Positions 1 through 9,007 are shown, numbered from the stretch's first letter. The stretch: DNA of 64,000 nt from Achromobacter piechaudii NBRC 102461 (GCF_001571245.1 NZ_BCTK01000001.1:1364001-1428000), one strand, 5' to 3'. The notes: generated by a model not told the origin, from the sequence alone. Numbers and translations: made by a program.

Positions 1-1248
1 GGCACCGCGCTGATGGGGCCGACCTGGCAGGCGATCGTGCCCGAACTCGTGCCCAAGGCCGAACTGAAAACGGCCGTGGGATTGAACTCGCTGGGCATCA
101 ATATCGCGCGGGCCTTGGGCCCGGCCGTAGGCGGCCTGCTGCTGGCCGCGTTCGGCGCGGCCGCCGCCTATGGCGCGGACGTGTTGAGCTACGTCTTCGT
201 GATCGGCGCGCTGATCTGGTGGAAGCGGCCCAAGAAGGTGGACGACGGCTTGTCGGAACAATTCTTCGGTGCGTTCCGCGCGGGCGTGCGCTATGCCCGC
301 GCCAGCCGCGAACTGCACGTCGTGCTGCTGCGCGCGGCGGTGTTCTTCATCTTCGCCAGTTCCGTGTGGGCGCTGTTGCCGCTGGTGGCGCGCCGCATGC
401 TGGGCGGCAGCGCCGGCTTTTATGGCGTGCTGCTGGGCGCGGTGGGCGTGGGCGCGATCGTGGGCGCGGTGGTGTTGCCCAAGCTGCGTCAGCGCTTGAA
501 CACGGACGGTCTGGTGCTGGCCGCCGCCGTCGTCGCCGCCGCCGTGATGGCCGCGCTGTCTTTCGCGCCGCCCCAATGGGCCGCCGTGCTCTTGCTGTTG
601 CTGCTGGGCATGGGCTGGATCGTCGCGCTGACCACCTTCAACGGCGTCGCGCAGGCCATCCTGCCGAACTGGGTGCGCGGTCGCGGGCTGGCCATCTACC
701 TGATGGTCTTCAACGGCGCGATGGCCGCGGGCAGCCTGGGCTGGGGCCTGTTGGCGCAAGAGATCGGCGTGCCGGCGACCTTGCTGGCCGGCGCGGCGGG
801 CCTGCTGGTGGCGGGCGTGCTGCTGCATCGCATGAAGCTGCCGCAGGGCGAGGCCAATCTGGATCCGTCCAATCACTGGCCCGAGCCGCTGCTGGATGCG
901 CCGGTGGAACACGATCGCGGCCCCGTCATGGTGCAGATCGAGTACCGCATCCGCCCCGAGGATCGCCCCGCTTTCCTGGCGGCGCTCAAAGCGGTGGCGC
1001 AGGAACGGCGGCGCGATGGGGCCTACGCCTGGGGCGTGGCCGAGCACACGGGCGAACCCGAGCGCGTACAGGAATGGTTTCTGGTGGAATCCTGGGCCGA
1101 GCACTTGCGCCAGCATCATCGCGTCTCGCAAGCCGACGCCGATCTGCAAGGCGAAGCCCAGCGCTTTCATATCGGACCGGATAAACCCGTGGTGCACCAT
1201 TTCCTGGCGCTTGACCTGCGCCAGGCCAAGCCGCCGACCTCGCGTTGA
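1..1248 (+). CDS. MFS exporter (EntS/MFS_3 type) with C-terminal ABM-like domain, 5' partial
   Basis: The frame is open from base 1 (Gly-Thr-Ala-Leu precede the first in-window Met at 13), so the gene starts upstream of the window. The first 280 or so residues are hydrophobic helices of a major facilitator transporter; WQAIVPELVP and the following ALGPAVGG stretch are typical of EntS-like exporters. From GPVMVQIEYRI onward about 100 residues are soluble and resemble an antibiotic-biosynthesis-monooxygenase (ABM) ferredoxin-like domain, ending near the C-terminus. Inner-membrane efflux is inferred from the family; the substrate is unknown. The gene ends 10 bases before the stop of the convergent flavoprotein gene. 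The fusion to an ABM-like domain is the unusual part, and I am less sure of that domain than of the transporter. Confidence 0.85.
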   Translation, partial: GTALMGPTWQAIVPELVPKAELKTAVGLNSLGINIARALGPAVGGLLLAAFGAAAAYGADVLSYVFVIGALIWWKRPKKVDDGLSEQFFGAFRAGVRYARASRELHVVLLRAAVFFIFASSVWALLPLVARRMLGGSAGFYGVLLGAVGVGAIVGAVVLPKLRQRLNTDGLVLAAAVVAAAVMAALSFAPPQWAAVLLLLLLGMGWIVALTTFNGVAQAILPNWVRGRGLAIYLMVFNGAMAAGSLGWGLLAQEIGVPATLLAGAAGLLVAGVLLHRMKLPQGEANLDPSNHWPEPLLDAPVEHDRGPVMVQIEYRIRPEDRPAFLAALKAVAQERRRDGAYAWGVAEHTGEPERVQEWFLVESWAEHLRQHHRVSQADADLQGEAQRFHIGPDKPVVHHFLALDLRQAKPPTSR

Positions 1249-1258
1249 AGCGGGTGGT

Positions 1259-2353
1259 TCAGTGCGCCGAGGCGTCCAGGAAGCGGTGTACGAAACGCAC
1301 CGCGGCCGAACCTTCGCCGATCCCCGCAAGCAATTGCGGGACGGCGCCCGCGCGCACCGAGCCAGCCGCGAACACACCGGGCTGCGAGCTTTCATAGGCA
1401 CGTGCCTGCATCGAACCGGCGGCAGCCCGGCCGGTGTGGATACGGCCAAGCTCGTCGGTGTCCAGGCAGCCGTCCAGCCAGGCGGTGTTGGCCTCGCCGG
1501 AACCGTCTTCGGCCAGCCCGGTCGCCACGATCAGGCTGCGCGCCTCGATGACCTGGCCGTCGTCCAGCCAGACGCGGAACGGGTAGCTTGCGCTGTCGAA
1601 CGCGGTGGCCATGCGCCGAGGCATGACGTGTGAACCGAAGTGGCGGCTTTGCGCTTCGGCACGCCGCAGCAGGCCGTCATCGCACAAACCCGTCGTGGTG
1701 CCGGGAAAGCCAGGCAAGGCCAGCGCGACGGGGGGCTCGGCATCGCATAGCGAACCGCCGATCAGCAGCGTGTGCAGACCCTCGGACGCGGCATAGGCCG
1801 CCGCCGCCAACCCGGCCGGGCCGCCGCCGATGACGGCCAGATCCAGCACCGGGTCCACCTGCCCCACGCCCATGGCCGAGCGCAGGATGGCGCCGCCATA
1901 CGGACGCCGCCGCAGATAACCGATGCGGCGCAGCATGAACGCCCGCAGCACGATGTCGGCCAGCGGGCGTTCGGCCTGCAACAGCAGTGCCAGCGCATCG
2001 CGCGTCAACAACAGCAGGCGGCTATCGGTCGCGGCGCGCGCGGTGACGGCATTGGGACGGTCGGTGAACAGGTCCAGGCTGCCTGTGAATTCACCATCCC
2101 GATGCACCAGCAGGCTCTGCATCCCGCCGTCGGCATCGGATTCGAGCACCTCGACGCTGCCTTGCAGCAGGATATGGAAGGCGGCCTGCTGGCCGCCGCT
2201 TTGCAGCAGCACGCTGCCCGCCGGCGCGAAGATTTCCTCCCCGTAGGGAGCAGCGCATTCGATCTGGGCAGCGGTCAGCATGGGAAACGCCTGCGCATGC
2301 AAAGCCGGCAGATCCGGAGGACGGCAGGCGGGGTCAACGGCAAGGCGATTCAT
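1259..2353 (-). CDS. Cyclic nucleotide-binding domain fused to a shortened thioredoxin-reductase-like FAD domain
   Basis: 364 residues from an ATG with GGAAG about 9 bases upstream; the frame is open further upstream but that part looks non-coding. Residues about 25-140 form a cyclic-nucleotide-binding (CRP-like) sensor domain. From 171 a pyridine-nucleotide-disulfide-oxidoreductase FAD domain begins (AVIGGGPAG, 174-182), with the ATG motif (VATGL) and the C-terminal FAD motif (GVFAAGSVRAG). The family is normally about 550 residues with an NADPH domain and sometimes a CxxC. Here the sequence passes from the first FAD half straight to the C-terminal half, and no CxxC is present. It may be a sensor or an incomplete enzyme. 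Downstream of an AraC regulator on the same strand. Confidence 0.8.
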   Translation of the reverse strand: MNRLAVDPACRPPDLPALHAQAFPMLTAAQIECAAPYGEEIFAPAGSVLLQSGGQQAAFHILLQGSVEVLESDADGGMQSLLVHRDGEFTGSLDLFTDRPNAVTARAATDSRLLLLTRDALALLLQAERPLADIVLRAFMLRRIGYLRRRPYGGAILRSAMGVGQVDPVLDLAVIGGGPAGLAAAAYAASEGLHTLLIGGSLCDAEPPVALALPGFPGTTTGLCDDGLLRRAEAQSRHFGSHVMPRRMATAFDSASYPFRVWLDDGQVIEARSLIVATGLAEDGSGEANTAWLDGCLDTDELGRIHTGRAAAGSMQARAYESSQPGVFAAGSVRAGAVPQLLAGIGEGSAAVRFVHRFLDASAH

Positions 2354-2489
2354 GGGATTCACTTCCGGGGACGTCCGAAGACAGCGGCAAGACACGCTGA
2401 CAAGGTAGCTTCGGGCTGCCGGACGGGTCTTGCGTACTAGCGTCTTGCTTTGTACGAAAGAGCAATCATCGCACAAGCGGGCAAGCGCG

Positions 2490-3449
2490 CTAGCCGTTCA
2501 CCTTGCGCCACGCGCCGGGCGACACGCCGACCACGCTGGTGAAGACGCGGGTCAGGTGCGCCTGATCGGCAAATCCGCAAAGCAAGGCGATGTCGGTAAT
2601 CGACTGCCCCGGCACGCGCAGCAGTTCCTGCGCCTTCTGCACGCGCTGCTCCAGCAGCCAGCGGTGCGGCGTGGTGCCCACCGTCTGGCGGAACGCCTTG
2701 ATGAAATAGCTGCGCGACAAATTGCAGGCGTCGGCAATGTCCGCAATGGACAGGTCCTCGCGCAGCGTGGACATCAGCATGTCCTTGGCGCGCGCTTCCA
2801 GCTTGCGGGACAACACGCGCGCGCCGCCCGAATCCGCCCAGCCGCTGGTGGCCCCCGCGCCGTAGTTCGACAGCAGATGCGCGCCGATTGCCAGGCTCAG
2901 GTGCTGCACGAACAGATTGTTGGACGGCGCGGGCTGCGCCAGCACGTTGGCCAGCACCTGCGACAGATTCGCCAGCACGGGGTCGCCCTCGCCCGTGCGC
3001 GGCAGCAGGCTGCTGACCCGGGGGCCGCCCTTTTCATCGTTGACGCGTTCAATGAAAGCGCGCGGCAGTTCGATCAGCACGAAGTCGAAACCGCCTTGCA
3101 GATCGGCGCGGTAATCATCGGTGAAGTCGCGGATGTAGACGGAGCCCTTGTCGAAATCATGGGTCGTCGCGTGATTGCCTTGCAGGATGCGGCGGCGGTG
3201 TCCGCCCTGCATGGCCACGCCCACCAGATAGCCCCGGTCGGATGCGGGGGTTTCCACATTGCCAAAGCGCTCGTTGTCAGTGCTTTTGCGATAGAACGTC
3301 AGGCCGCCGCCTTCGAAATACTGGCTGGTGACCAGTTTCGTGGCCGAGCAACCCAGGGCGTCGGTCGCACGCGCGGGCGCGCCTGCGGACAAATGAGCGC
3401 TCTCCGGCCCCGGGGCGGACTCAGTCACAAGACGTTGACGAGCAGGCAT
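2490..3449 (-). CDS. AraC-family transcriptional regulator
   Basis: 319 residues from the ATG at 3449; an in-frame TTG at 3482 would add 11 residues. The N-terminal two thirds are a variable effector-binding region. The C-terminal 100 residues carry the paired helix-turn-helix of AraC/XylS proteins: first HTH around LSIADIADACNLSRSYFIKA, second around ITDIALLCGFADQAHLTRVF, then VGVSPGAWR, the family signature. It probably activates nearby genes in response to an unknown small molecule. A TGTTATC-N8-GATAACA inverted repeat 50 bases upstream of the start may be its own operator. Followed by the cyclic-nucleotide-binding flavoprotein 136 bases downstream on the same strand, which is a candidate target. 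Confidence 0.88.
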   Translation of the reverse strand: MPARQRLVTESAPGPESAHLSAGAPARATDALGCSATKLVTSQYFEGGGLTFYRKSTDNERFGNVETPASDRGYLVGVAMQGGHRRRILQGNHATTHDFDKGSVYIRDFTDDYRADLQGGFDFVLIELPRAFIERVNDEKGGPRVSSLLPRTGEGDPVLANLSQVLANVLAQPAPSNNLFVQHLSLAIGAHLLSNYGAGATSGWADSGGARVLSRKLEARAKDMLMSTLREDLSIADIADACNLSRSYFIKAFRQTVGTTPHRWLLEQRVQKAQELLRVPGQSITDIALLCGFADQAHLTRVFTSVVGVSPGAWRKVNG

Positions 3450-3498
3450 GAATGAAGATCCCCAAGGACGCGCAAAACGCAATGAAACGAAACAATCA

Positions 3499-3520
3499 TG
3501 TTATCGGCGGCAAGATAACA
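3499..3520. promoter_or_regulatory. Perfect inverted repeat upstream of the AraC gene
   Basis: TGTTATC and GATAACA, 7-base perfect arms separated by 8 bases, 50-71 bases upstream of the AraC start codon, in an AT-richer stretch between two minus-strand genes. Position and symmetry suggest a regulator binding site, perhaps for autoregulation. It is not followed by a T-run, so it is not a terminator. Confidence 0.4.
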
Positions 3521-3591
3521 GGCCTCGCTGCTCTGCAACAAGCGCCGTCACGCATTTTTTCAACCTCGCGTACACGCCCGCTTGTTCGCTG

Positions 3592-3930
3592 CTATCGCGG
3601 CAAGACCGGCCCCGGTGTCAACGGCCCCAGCGGCTGGCCGGAACGCGACGGCATGGGCGGCAGCCTGGGTTGGGCCGGGCCGCTCCAGGGCGGGTTCGCC
3701 GGCTGCGTCGTGGACGCCGGTTCGGGATAACGAGACCCGCCGCACGCCGACCCCAGGCAGGGCTCGCCATTGCGGCGCGGGTCCACGGTTTTCGGACAAG
3801 ACGTGCCCAGGCAGGTATCGGGCAAGGTGCGCGCGGAGGCAGGCGGTTGCGGCACGGTGGGCAGGACGTCACGCGCCGGCGCGGGGCCGGCCGCCAACAT
3901 CAGGGTCGTGGCCAGGATCAAGGCTTTCAT
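3592..3930 (-). CDS. Small secreted proline-rich protein of unknown function
   Basis: 112 residues from an ATG with AGGAG 5 bases upstream. Residues 1-20 are a Sec signal peptide (MKALILATTLMLAAGPAPA, cleavage near ARD). The mature part is rich in Pro, Gly and Ser and contains four cysteines in two short pairs (TCLGTSC and CLGSAC), which suggests disulfides in the periplasm. No recognised domain. It lies alone between the AraC gene and the Bug receptor gene, both on the same strand. Signal peptide plus good ribosome site make it a likely real gene despite its low complexity. Confidence 0.6.
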   Translation of the reverse strand: MKALILATTLMLAAGPAPARDVLPTVPQPPASARTLPDTCLGTSCPKTVDPRRNGEPCLGSACGGSRYPEPASTTQPANPPWSGPAQPRLPPMPSRSGQPLGPLTPGPVLPR

Positions 3931-4023
3931 CGCGGCTCCTGGTGAAGTCAGACACAAGACAAGCCAGGACCGAGTTTGCGCCCATCCGCAGCGCCTGCGC
4001 AACACGCGCCGCCTGCCCCTGCC

Positions 4024-5013
4024 TCAATCGAGCCGGATGTCCGCGCTTTGCACCACCTTGGCCCAGCGCGCGCGTTCGCTATTGAAGAACTGCGTCAGCT
4101 CGGCCGGGTTGCGCGTGACGATCTCGGCGCCCTGCTCGTTCAATTGCGCCTTGACGTCCGGCTGATTGACGATCTGCGCCATCAGCATGGCCAGGCGTTC
4201 GGCAACCGGATCGGTCGTGGTCACGGGCGCCATCACGCCTTGCCACGTACCCGATTCAAAACCCTTCACACCTTGTTCGGAAATTGTCGGAATGTCCGGC
4301 ACCAGCTGCATGCGCTCGCCCTTGGAAATGGCGATGGGGCGCAGCTTGCCAGCCTTGATGTGCGGCAAGGTCGCCAGCAGCCCGTTCATGATGATCTGCG
4401 TTTGCCCGCCGATGGTGTCCGTGACCGCCTGCGAACCGCCCTTGTAAGGCACGTATTCCCATTGGGCGCCGGTAGCCTGCTGCACCGCGACCGCGGCCAA
4501 ATGCGGCGCGCTGCCGATTGCCGTCACGGCGAAATTCAGCCGCTGCTTTTTCGACAGCTCCACGAGTTCCTGCACGGTCTTGGCCGGCACGTCCGGGTGC
4601 ACGGCCAGCACGTGCGGCGAATAGGCCAGCATGCTGACGGCGCGCAAGTCCTTGGACGGATCGAACGACAGCTTGGTGTAGACGGACGGGCTGATCGCCA
4701 GCGCGCCCACGTCGCACAGCAAAACGGTATGGCCTTCGGCCGCCGATTGCACCACCAGCCCCGCTCCCAGGTTGCCGTTGGCGCCGGGCTTGTTCTCGAC
4801 CACTACCGTCTGCTTGAGGGCGTCGGACAGGCGCGGAGCAAGTATGCGGGCGATGATGTCCGACGAGCCCCCAGGCGGGTACGGGACGATGATGCGCACC
4901 GGACGCGTCGGCCAATTGGCGGCGGCGCCCGCTTGCTGCGCCCACGCCGGCACCAGCGGCGACAGGCATAGCGCCGCGGCGCCGCCCAGGAAATGTCTCT
5001 TGCTTACGTTCAT
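4024..5013 (-). CDS. Bug-family (tripartite tricarboxylate transporter type) solute-binding receptor
   Basis: 329 residues from an ATG preceded by GGAGACAGC. The N-terminus SKRHFLGGAAAL...AWAQ is an export signal with a KR pair that resembles a Tat signal. The mature part has the family sequence RPVRIIVPYPPGGSSDIIAR, the VVENKPGANGN loop and a C-terminal HPDVPAKT/VPDIPT pattern. Such periplasmic receptors bind carboxylic acids; in Bordetella-group bacteria many exist without their own TctA/TctB membrane genes, and none is seen here. It ends the garD / SMP-30 / receptor gene row on the minus strand, so an aldarate or lactone ligand is the natural inference. Confidence 0.9.
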   Translation of the reverse strand: MNVSKRHFLGGAAALCLSPLVPAWAQQAGAAANWPTRPVRIIVPYPPGGSSDIIARILAPRLSDALKQTVVVENKPGANGNLGAGLVVQSAAEGHTVLLCDVGALAISPSVYTKLSFDPSKDLRAVSMLAYSPHVLAVHPDVPAKTVQELVELSKKQRLNFAVTAIGSAPHLAAVAVQQATGAQWEYVPYKGGSQAVTDTIGGQTQIIMNGLLATLPHIKAGKLRPIAISKGERMQLVPDIPTISEQGVKGFESGTWQGVMAPVTTTDPVAERLAMLMAQIVNQPDVKAQLNEQGAEIVTRNPAELTQFFNSERARWAKVVQSADIRLD

Positions 5014-5084
5014 GCTGTCTCCACACGGTTTGCTATTTTTTGCGATAAGGCCGGCGCGGCGGCATTGCCTTGCGCCGGGTAAGC

Positions 5085-6134
5085 TCAGGCCGCGCCGCGC
5101 GTTTCCACGTACAGCGCGTACAAGGAATGGCTGCTGGCCATGAAAAGGCGGTTGCGCTTGGCCCCGCCAAAACACAGGTTGGCGCAGCGTTCGGGCAGGC
5201 GGATATGGCCGATGGCCTTGCCGGCCGGGTTGAACACCATCACGCCGTCCAGCTCTTCGGACTTGGCGTTGGGCGCGCCGTTGCTGCCCCAGCCGCACCA
5301 CAGGTTGCCGTCTTCGTCGCACTTGATGCCGTCGATGGCGCCCGGCCCCTGCGCGTCGATGTGCACGCGCTTGCCCGACAGCGCGCCGTCCGCGCCGACG
5401 TCATACGCCCACACCACGCGGTTGGGCTGGTGACGCGACTCGACCACGTACAGGATTTTTTCGTCGGGCGAAAAGCACAGGCCGTTGGGGCCCGCCAGAT
5501 CGTCCAGCGCGCGCGTCACGCGGCCATCGGCCGGGTCGATGCGATAGACACCATGCGGCAGCTCCGGCTTGGCCTTGTCTCCTTCCCAATGCCCGCCGAT
5601 GCCGAACGGCGGATCGGTGAACCAGATCGTGCCGTTGCGTTGGCAGATGATGTCGTTGGGCGAGTTCAGACGCTTGCCGTCATAGCCGTCGGCCAGCACC
5701 GTAATGGAGCCGTCATATTCCGTGCGGGTGACGCGGCGCGTCAGGTGTTCGCAGGTCAGCAGCCGGCCCTGGCGATCGCGCGCCAGCCCGTTGCTGAAAT
5801 TGGCCGGCTGGCGGAACACGCTGATCGCGCCGGTGGTTTCGTCCCAGCGCAGGATGCGGTCATTGGGAATGTCCGACACCAGCAGATAGCGGCCATCACC
5901 CACCCACACCGGCCCTTCCAGCCAACGGAATCCGCTGGCCAGTTGTTCGACACTGCTGCTGTAGATGCGGTATTTGGAAAACTCCGGGTCCAGGATGCGC
6001 ACCGAAGGATCCGGATAGCGTTGCTGCGGCGTGAAGCTGAACGACTGCGCCTGGGCCAGCGCGGCCGGTCCCAGCGCCAATGCGGCGCCCAGCAGCCGGC
6101 GGCGGCCGGGTTGGGCCAAGGGGGCATGCTCCAT
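5085..6134 (-). CDS. SMP-30/gluconolactonase-family lactonase, exported
   Basis: 349 residues from an ATG preceded by AGGAGACACCG. The N-terminus (PGRRRLLGAALALGPAALAQAQ) reads as a twin-arginine-like export signal, so the enzyme is probably periplasmic. The body is a six-bladed propeller of the SMP-30/gluconolaconase/LRE family: WLEGPVWVGDGRYLLVSDIP near the start (metal-binding Glu), SPNDIICQRNGTIWFTDPPFG, then GPNGLCFSPDEKILYVVES and DGIKCDEDGNLW, which hold the metal Asn/Asp residues of the family. It hydrolyses sugar lactones. Between garD and a Bug receptor, the likely substrate is an aldaro-lactone made from a hexuronate, but no uronate dehydrogenase is in the window. Confidence 0.88.
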   Translation of the reverse strand: MEHAPLAQPGRRRLLGAALALGPAALAQAQSFSFTPQQRYPDPSVRILDPEFSKYRIYSSSVEQLASGFRWLEGPVWVGDGRYLLVSDIPNDRILRWDETTGAISVFRQPANFSNGLARDRQGRLLTCEHLTRRVTRTEYDGSITVLADGYDGKRLNSPNDIICQRNGTIWFTDPPFGIGGHWEGDKAKPELPHGVYRIDPADGRVTRALDDLAGPNGLCFSPDEKILYVVESRHQPNRVVWAYDVGADGALSGKRVHIDAQGPGAIDGIKCDEDGNLWCGWGSNGAPNAKSEELDGVMVFNPAGKAIGHIRLPERCANLCFGGAKRNRLFMASSHSLYALYVETRGAA

Positions 6135-6205
6135 CGGTGTCTCCTCTTGTCGGTGTAATGCGATGGCAATGCGGTCTTGCAGGAACAGGGTCTGCCTGAT
6201 GCGCG

Positions 6206-7780
6206 TCAGGTCACCGGCCCCGGGTTGAACAGGGCCAGCGCGTTGTGCAGCTTGAGTTTTTCCGCACAGGTCTGCTGGCGGCCGCTGGCCACGTCCAGCA
6301 TCAGGCGGAACAGCTCCCAGCCCACGTCTTCGATGGATGCCTGGCCCGTGGCGATGCGGCCGGCGTTCACGTCCATCAGGTCGTGCCAGCGGCGCGCCAG
6401 GCTGTCGCGCGTGGCGACCTTGATGACGGGCACTTGCGCCAGGCCATACGGCGTGCCGCGTCCGGTCGTGAAGATGTGCAGGTTCATGCCCGCCGCCAGT
6501 TGCAGCGTGCCGCAGATGAAGTCGCTGGCTGGCGTGGCCGCGAAGATCAAGCCCTTTTGCGTCAGGCGATTGCCCGGCGACAACACACCATGGATGGGCG
6601 AGGAGCCTGACTTCACGATAGACCCCATCGCCTTTTCGACGATGTTGGACAAGCCGCCCTTCTTGTTGCCGGGGCTGGTGTTGGCGCTGCGGTCGGCCAT
6701 GCCGCGTTGCAGGTAGTCGTCGTACCAGGCCATCTCGCGCACCAGCGCATCGGCCACCTCGGGCGTGGCGGCGCGCGCGGTCAGCTGGTCGATGCCGTCG
6801 CGCACTTCGGTGTTCTCGGAGAACATCACGGTGCCGCCCGCGCGCACCAGCAGGTCGGTGGCGAAACCCACGGCGGGGTTGGCCGTCACGCCCGAAAACG
6901 CATCGCTGCCGCCGCATTGCACGCCCACGGTCAGGTCCGACACCGGGCAGGTTTCCCGCCGCCGCGCATTCAGCTTTTGCAGATGGCGTTCGGCCGTGCG
7001 CATGATCAGGTCGATCATCGACTGAAAGCCCACGTTCTCTTCGTCTTGCAGCACGATGGTGTCGACGCCCTCGCCATCAGCGCCCATGCCCTCGCCCGCC
7101 CGGATGGGGATGGCGCCGGGCGCCAGCAGCCGCTCGGGCTGCAATTTTTCGCAGCCCAGGCTGACCACCATCGACGTGCCGCCGAAGTTCGGGTTGCGCG
7201 CGATGTTGTGCAGCGTGCGGATCGGGATGGCCGCGCCGGGCGCATCGATAGCCACGCCGCAGCCATAGGTGTGTTCGATGCCGACCACGTCATCTACATT
7301 GGGATAGCGCGGCAGCAGTTCCTGGCGGATGCGCGCCACGGCGTGTTCGACCACGCCCTGCACGCATTGCACGGTGGTGCTGATCGCCAGGATGTTGCGC
7401 GTGCCCACGGTGCCATCGGCATTGCGATAGCCCTCGAACGTATAGCCTTCCAGCGGCGGCAGCGGCGTGATGCGCGTGCCCACGGGCAGGTCTTCCAGGG
7501 TGCGCGCCGCCGGCATGGTAGTGACGCGTTCATTGACCCAGCTTCCGCGCGGCAGCGGCTTGGCGGCATAGCCGACCACCACGTTGTAGCGAACGACGGC
7601 GTCGCCTTCGGCCAGATCGCAGAGCGCAACCTTGTGCCCTTGCGGCACCGAGTCCACCAGTTGCACGCCGTCGGGCAGCGTCGTGCCAGCAGGCAGGCCG
7701 CCTTCATTGGCCACGATGGCCACGTTGTCTTGCGCGTGAATCTTGATAAGCACCGGCGCTTGAGGCTGCGCATCCTGCAT
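6206..7780 (-). CDS. garD: Galactarate dehydratase (UxaA family)
   Basis: 524 residues, the usual length for GarD. An N-terminal SAF-like domain (about 10-85, [19 protein letters not shown]) is followed by the UxaA/GarD catalytic domain with [23 protein letters not shown] and the C-terminal [20 protein letters not shown] and STTGRGTP-like ([18 protein letters not shown]) motifs. It dehydrates galactarate to 5-dehydro-4-deoxy-D-glucarate, the substrate of KdgD encoded divergently. A GTTGT-type operator lies about 50 bases upstream of the start. The first gene of a minus-strand row with the lactonase (71 bases downstream) and a Bug receptor. An altronate-type dehydratase is less likely because of the KdgD partner. 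Confidence 0.93.
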   Translation of the reverse strand: MQDAQPQAPVLIKIHAQDNVAIVANEGGLPAGTTLPDGVQLVDSVPQGHKVALCDLAEGDAVVRYNVVVGYAAKPLPRGSWVNERVTTMPAARTLEDLPVGTRITPLPPLEGYTFEGYRNADGTVGTRNILAISTTVQCVQGVVEHAVARIRQELLPRYPNVDDVVGIEHTYGCGVAIDAPGAAIPIRTLHNIARNPNFGGTSMVVSLGCEKLQPERLLAPGAIPIRAGEGMGADGEGVDTIVLQDEENVGFQSMIDLIMRTAERHLQKLNARRRETCPVSDLTVGVQCGGSDAFSGVTANPAVGFATDLLVRAGGTVMFSENTEVRDGIDQLTARAATPEVADALVREMAWYDDYLQRGMADRSANTSPGNKKGGLSNIVEKAMGSIVKSGSSPIHGVLSPGNRLTQKGLIFAATPASDFICGTLQLAAGMNLHIFTTGRGTPYGLAQVPVIKVATRDSLARRWHDLMDVNAGRIATGQASIEDVGWELFRLMLDVASGRQQTCAEKLKLHNALALFNPGPVT

Positions 7781-7829
7781 GAAAAATCCTTTTGCGTGGG
7801 GGATGCGGGCAAGTCCTGCATCCGAAAAC

Positions 7830-7842
7830 GTTATCGTACAAC
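7830..7842 (-). promoter_or_regulatory. Candidate GntR operator upstream of garD
   Basis: On the minus strand this reads GTTGTACGATAAC, one base different from GTTGTACGATGAC at 7942-7954 and 22338-22350. It lies 50 bases upstream of garD. Shared only by the promoter regions of the aldarate genes as far as I can see by eye, so it is the probable site of the FCD-type GntR regulator encoded at 26196. Confidence 0.55.
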
Positions 7843-7941
7843 CGCGAGAATATCCTTGAACGCGGTCAAAAATAAATTTCGGGTTTCCCCTTGTCTACAA
7901 GTGAAACCATAGAGCGAACGCCTTGAAACGGGTGTAAACGT

Positions 7942-7954
7942 GTTGTACGATGAC
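7942..7954 (+). promoter_or_regulatory. Candidate GntR operator upstream of kdgD copy 1
   Basis: GTTGTACGATGAC, identical to the 13 bases at 22338-22350 in front of the second kdgD copy, although the rest of the two upstream regions differs. It lies 76 bases upstream of the kdgD start and 100 bases from the garD-side site. Confidence 0.6.
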
Positions 7955-8030
7955 TTACCTTTTCACCACCGACCCCTCGCGCCTGGCCCTATCAGAAGTG
8001 CCAGGCGCGACCACACCGGACGAACGCGCT

Positions 8031-8945
8031 ATGACCACCCCGCAGGAACTCAAGGAAATTGTTTCGGAAGGTTTGCTGTCCTTCCCGGTGACGGACTTTG
8101 ACCAGAACGGCGATTTCAACGCCAAGACCTACGCCGCACGCCTGGAATGGCTGGCCCCCTACGGCGCCACCGCGCTGTTCGCTGCCGGCGGCACTGGCGA
8201 GTTCTTCTCCCTGGCGCCCCAGGAATATTCCGACGTCATCCGCACCGCCGTGCAGACCTGCGCAGGCAAGGTGCCGATCCTGGCTGGCGCAGGTGGCCCC
8301 ACCCGCACCGCCATCGCTTACGCACAAGAAGCCGAGCGCCAAGGCGCCAAGGGAATTCTGCTGCTGCCGCACTACCTGACCGAAGCTTCGCAGGACGGCA
8401 TCGCCGCCCACGTCGAACAGGTCTGCAAGTCGGTCAAGATCGGCGTCATCGTCTACAACCGCGCGCAATCGCGTCTGTCGGCCGACAGCCTGGCCCAATT
8501 GGCCGAGCGCTGCCCCAACCTGGTCGGCTTCAAGGACGGCATCGGCGACATCGAAGCCATGGTCCGCATCCGCCGCAAGATGGGCAACCGCTTCTCGTAC
8601 CTGGGTGGCCTGCCCACCGCCGAAGTCTATGCAGCCGCCTACCGCGCGCTGGGCGTGCCGGTGTATTCCTCGGCCGTCTTCAACTTCGTGCCCAAGACCG
8701 CCATGGACTTCTACCGCGCCATCGCGGCCGGCGACAGCGACACCACCAACCGCCTGCTGGATGATTTCTTCCTGCCTTACCTGGAAATCCGCAACCGCAA
8801 GGCCGGCTACGCCGTCAGCATCGTCAAGGCGGGCGCCAAGCTCGTCGGCCACGACGCCGGCCCCGTGCGTGCGCCGCTGACCGACCTGACCGGCGAAGAA
8901 ATGGAAATGCTCAACGCCCTCATCAAGAAGCTCGGCCCCCAGTAA
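8031..8945 (+). CDS. kdgD: 5-dehydro-4-deoxyglucarate dehydratase, copy 1
   Basis: 304 codons from the ATG at 8031, matching the usual 303-residue length; an in-frame ATG at 7950 sits inside the operator and is not the start. The protein belongs to the dihydrodipicolinate synthase/NAL family: GGTGEF at 53-58, the catalytic Tyr in VIVYNRA (Tyr142) and the Schiff-base Lys in LVGFKDG (Lys168). It converts 5-dehydro-4-deoxy-D-glucarate to 2,5-dioxopentanoate with loss of water and CO2. Divergent from garD and followed, after a terminator, by the dehydrogenase for the next step. A second copy at 22427 differs at only two residues (Asn187 to Asp, Ile232 to Val). Confidence 0.95.
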   Translation: MTTPQELKEIVSEGLLSFPVTDFDQNGDFNAKTYAARLEWLAPYGATALFAAGGTGEFFSLAPQEYSDVIRTAVQTCAGKVPILAGAGGPTRTAIAYAQEAERQGAKGILLLPHYLTEASQDGIAAHVEQVCKSVKIGVIVYNRAQSRLSADSLAQLAERCPNLVGFKDGIGDIEAMVRIRRKMGNRFSYLGGLPTAEVYAAAYRALGVPVYSSAVFNFVPKTAMDFYRAIAAGDSDTTNRLLDDFFLPYLEIRNRKAGYAVSIVKAGAKLVGHDAGPVRAPLTDLTGEEMEMLNALIKKLGPQ

Positions 8946-8968
8946 GCGGGCCGACTGAACAATCATCA

Positions 8969-8994
8969 GCCCCCGGACTCGGGGGCGTTTTTTT
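8969..8994 (+). terminator. Rho-independent terminator after kdgD copy 1
   Basis: GCCCCCG-GACT-CGGGGGC, a 7-base-pair stem with a four-base loop, followed after G by seven T. It lies 23 bases after the kdgD stop and only 14 bases before the start of the downstream dehydrogenase gene, so it should reduce read-through into that gene. Confidence 0.85.
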
Positions 8995-9007
8995 CGGAGA
9001 ATCCATC

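Noticed and set aside
7950-8030. In-frame ATG 27 codons upstream of kdgD copy 1 (and likewise at 22346 for copy 2)
   Set aside because: Both upstream ATGs lie in the operator GTTGTACGATGAC and the 27 codons differ completely between the copies, while identity begins at MTTPQELKE; the extensions are not coding.
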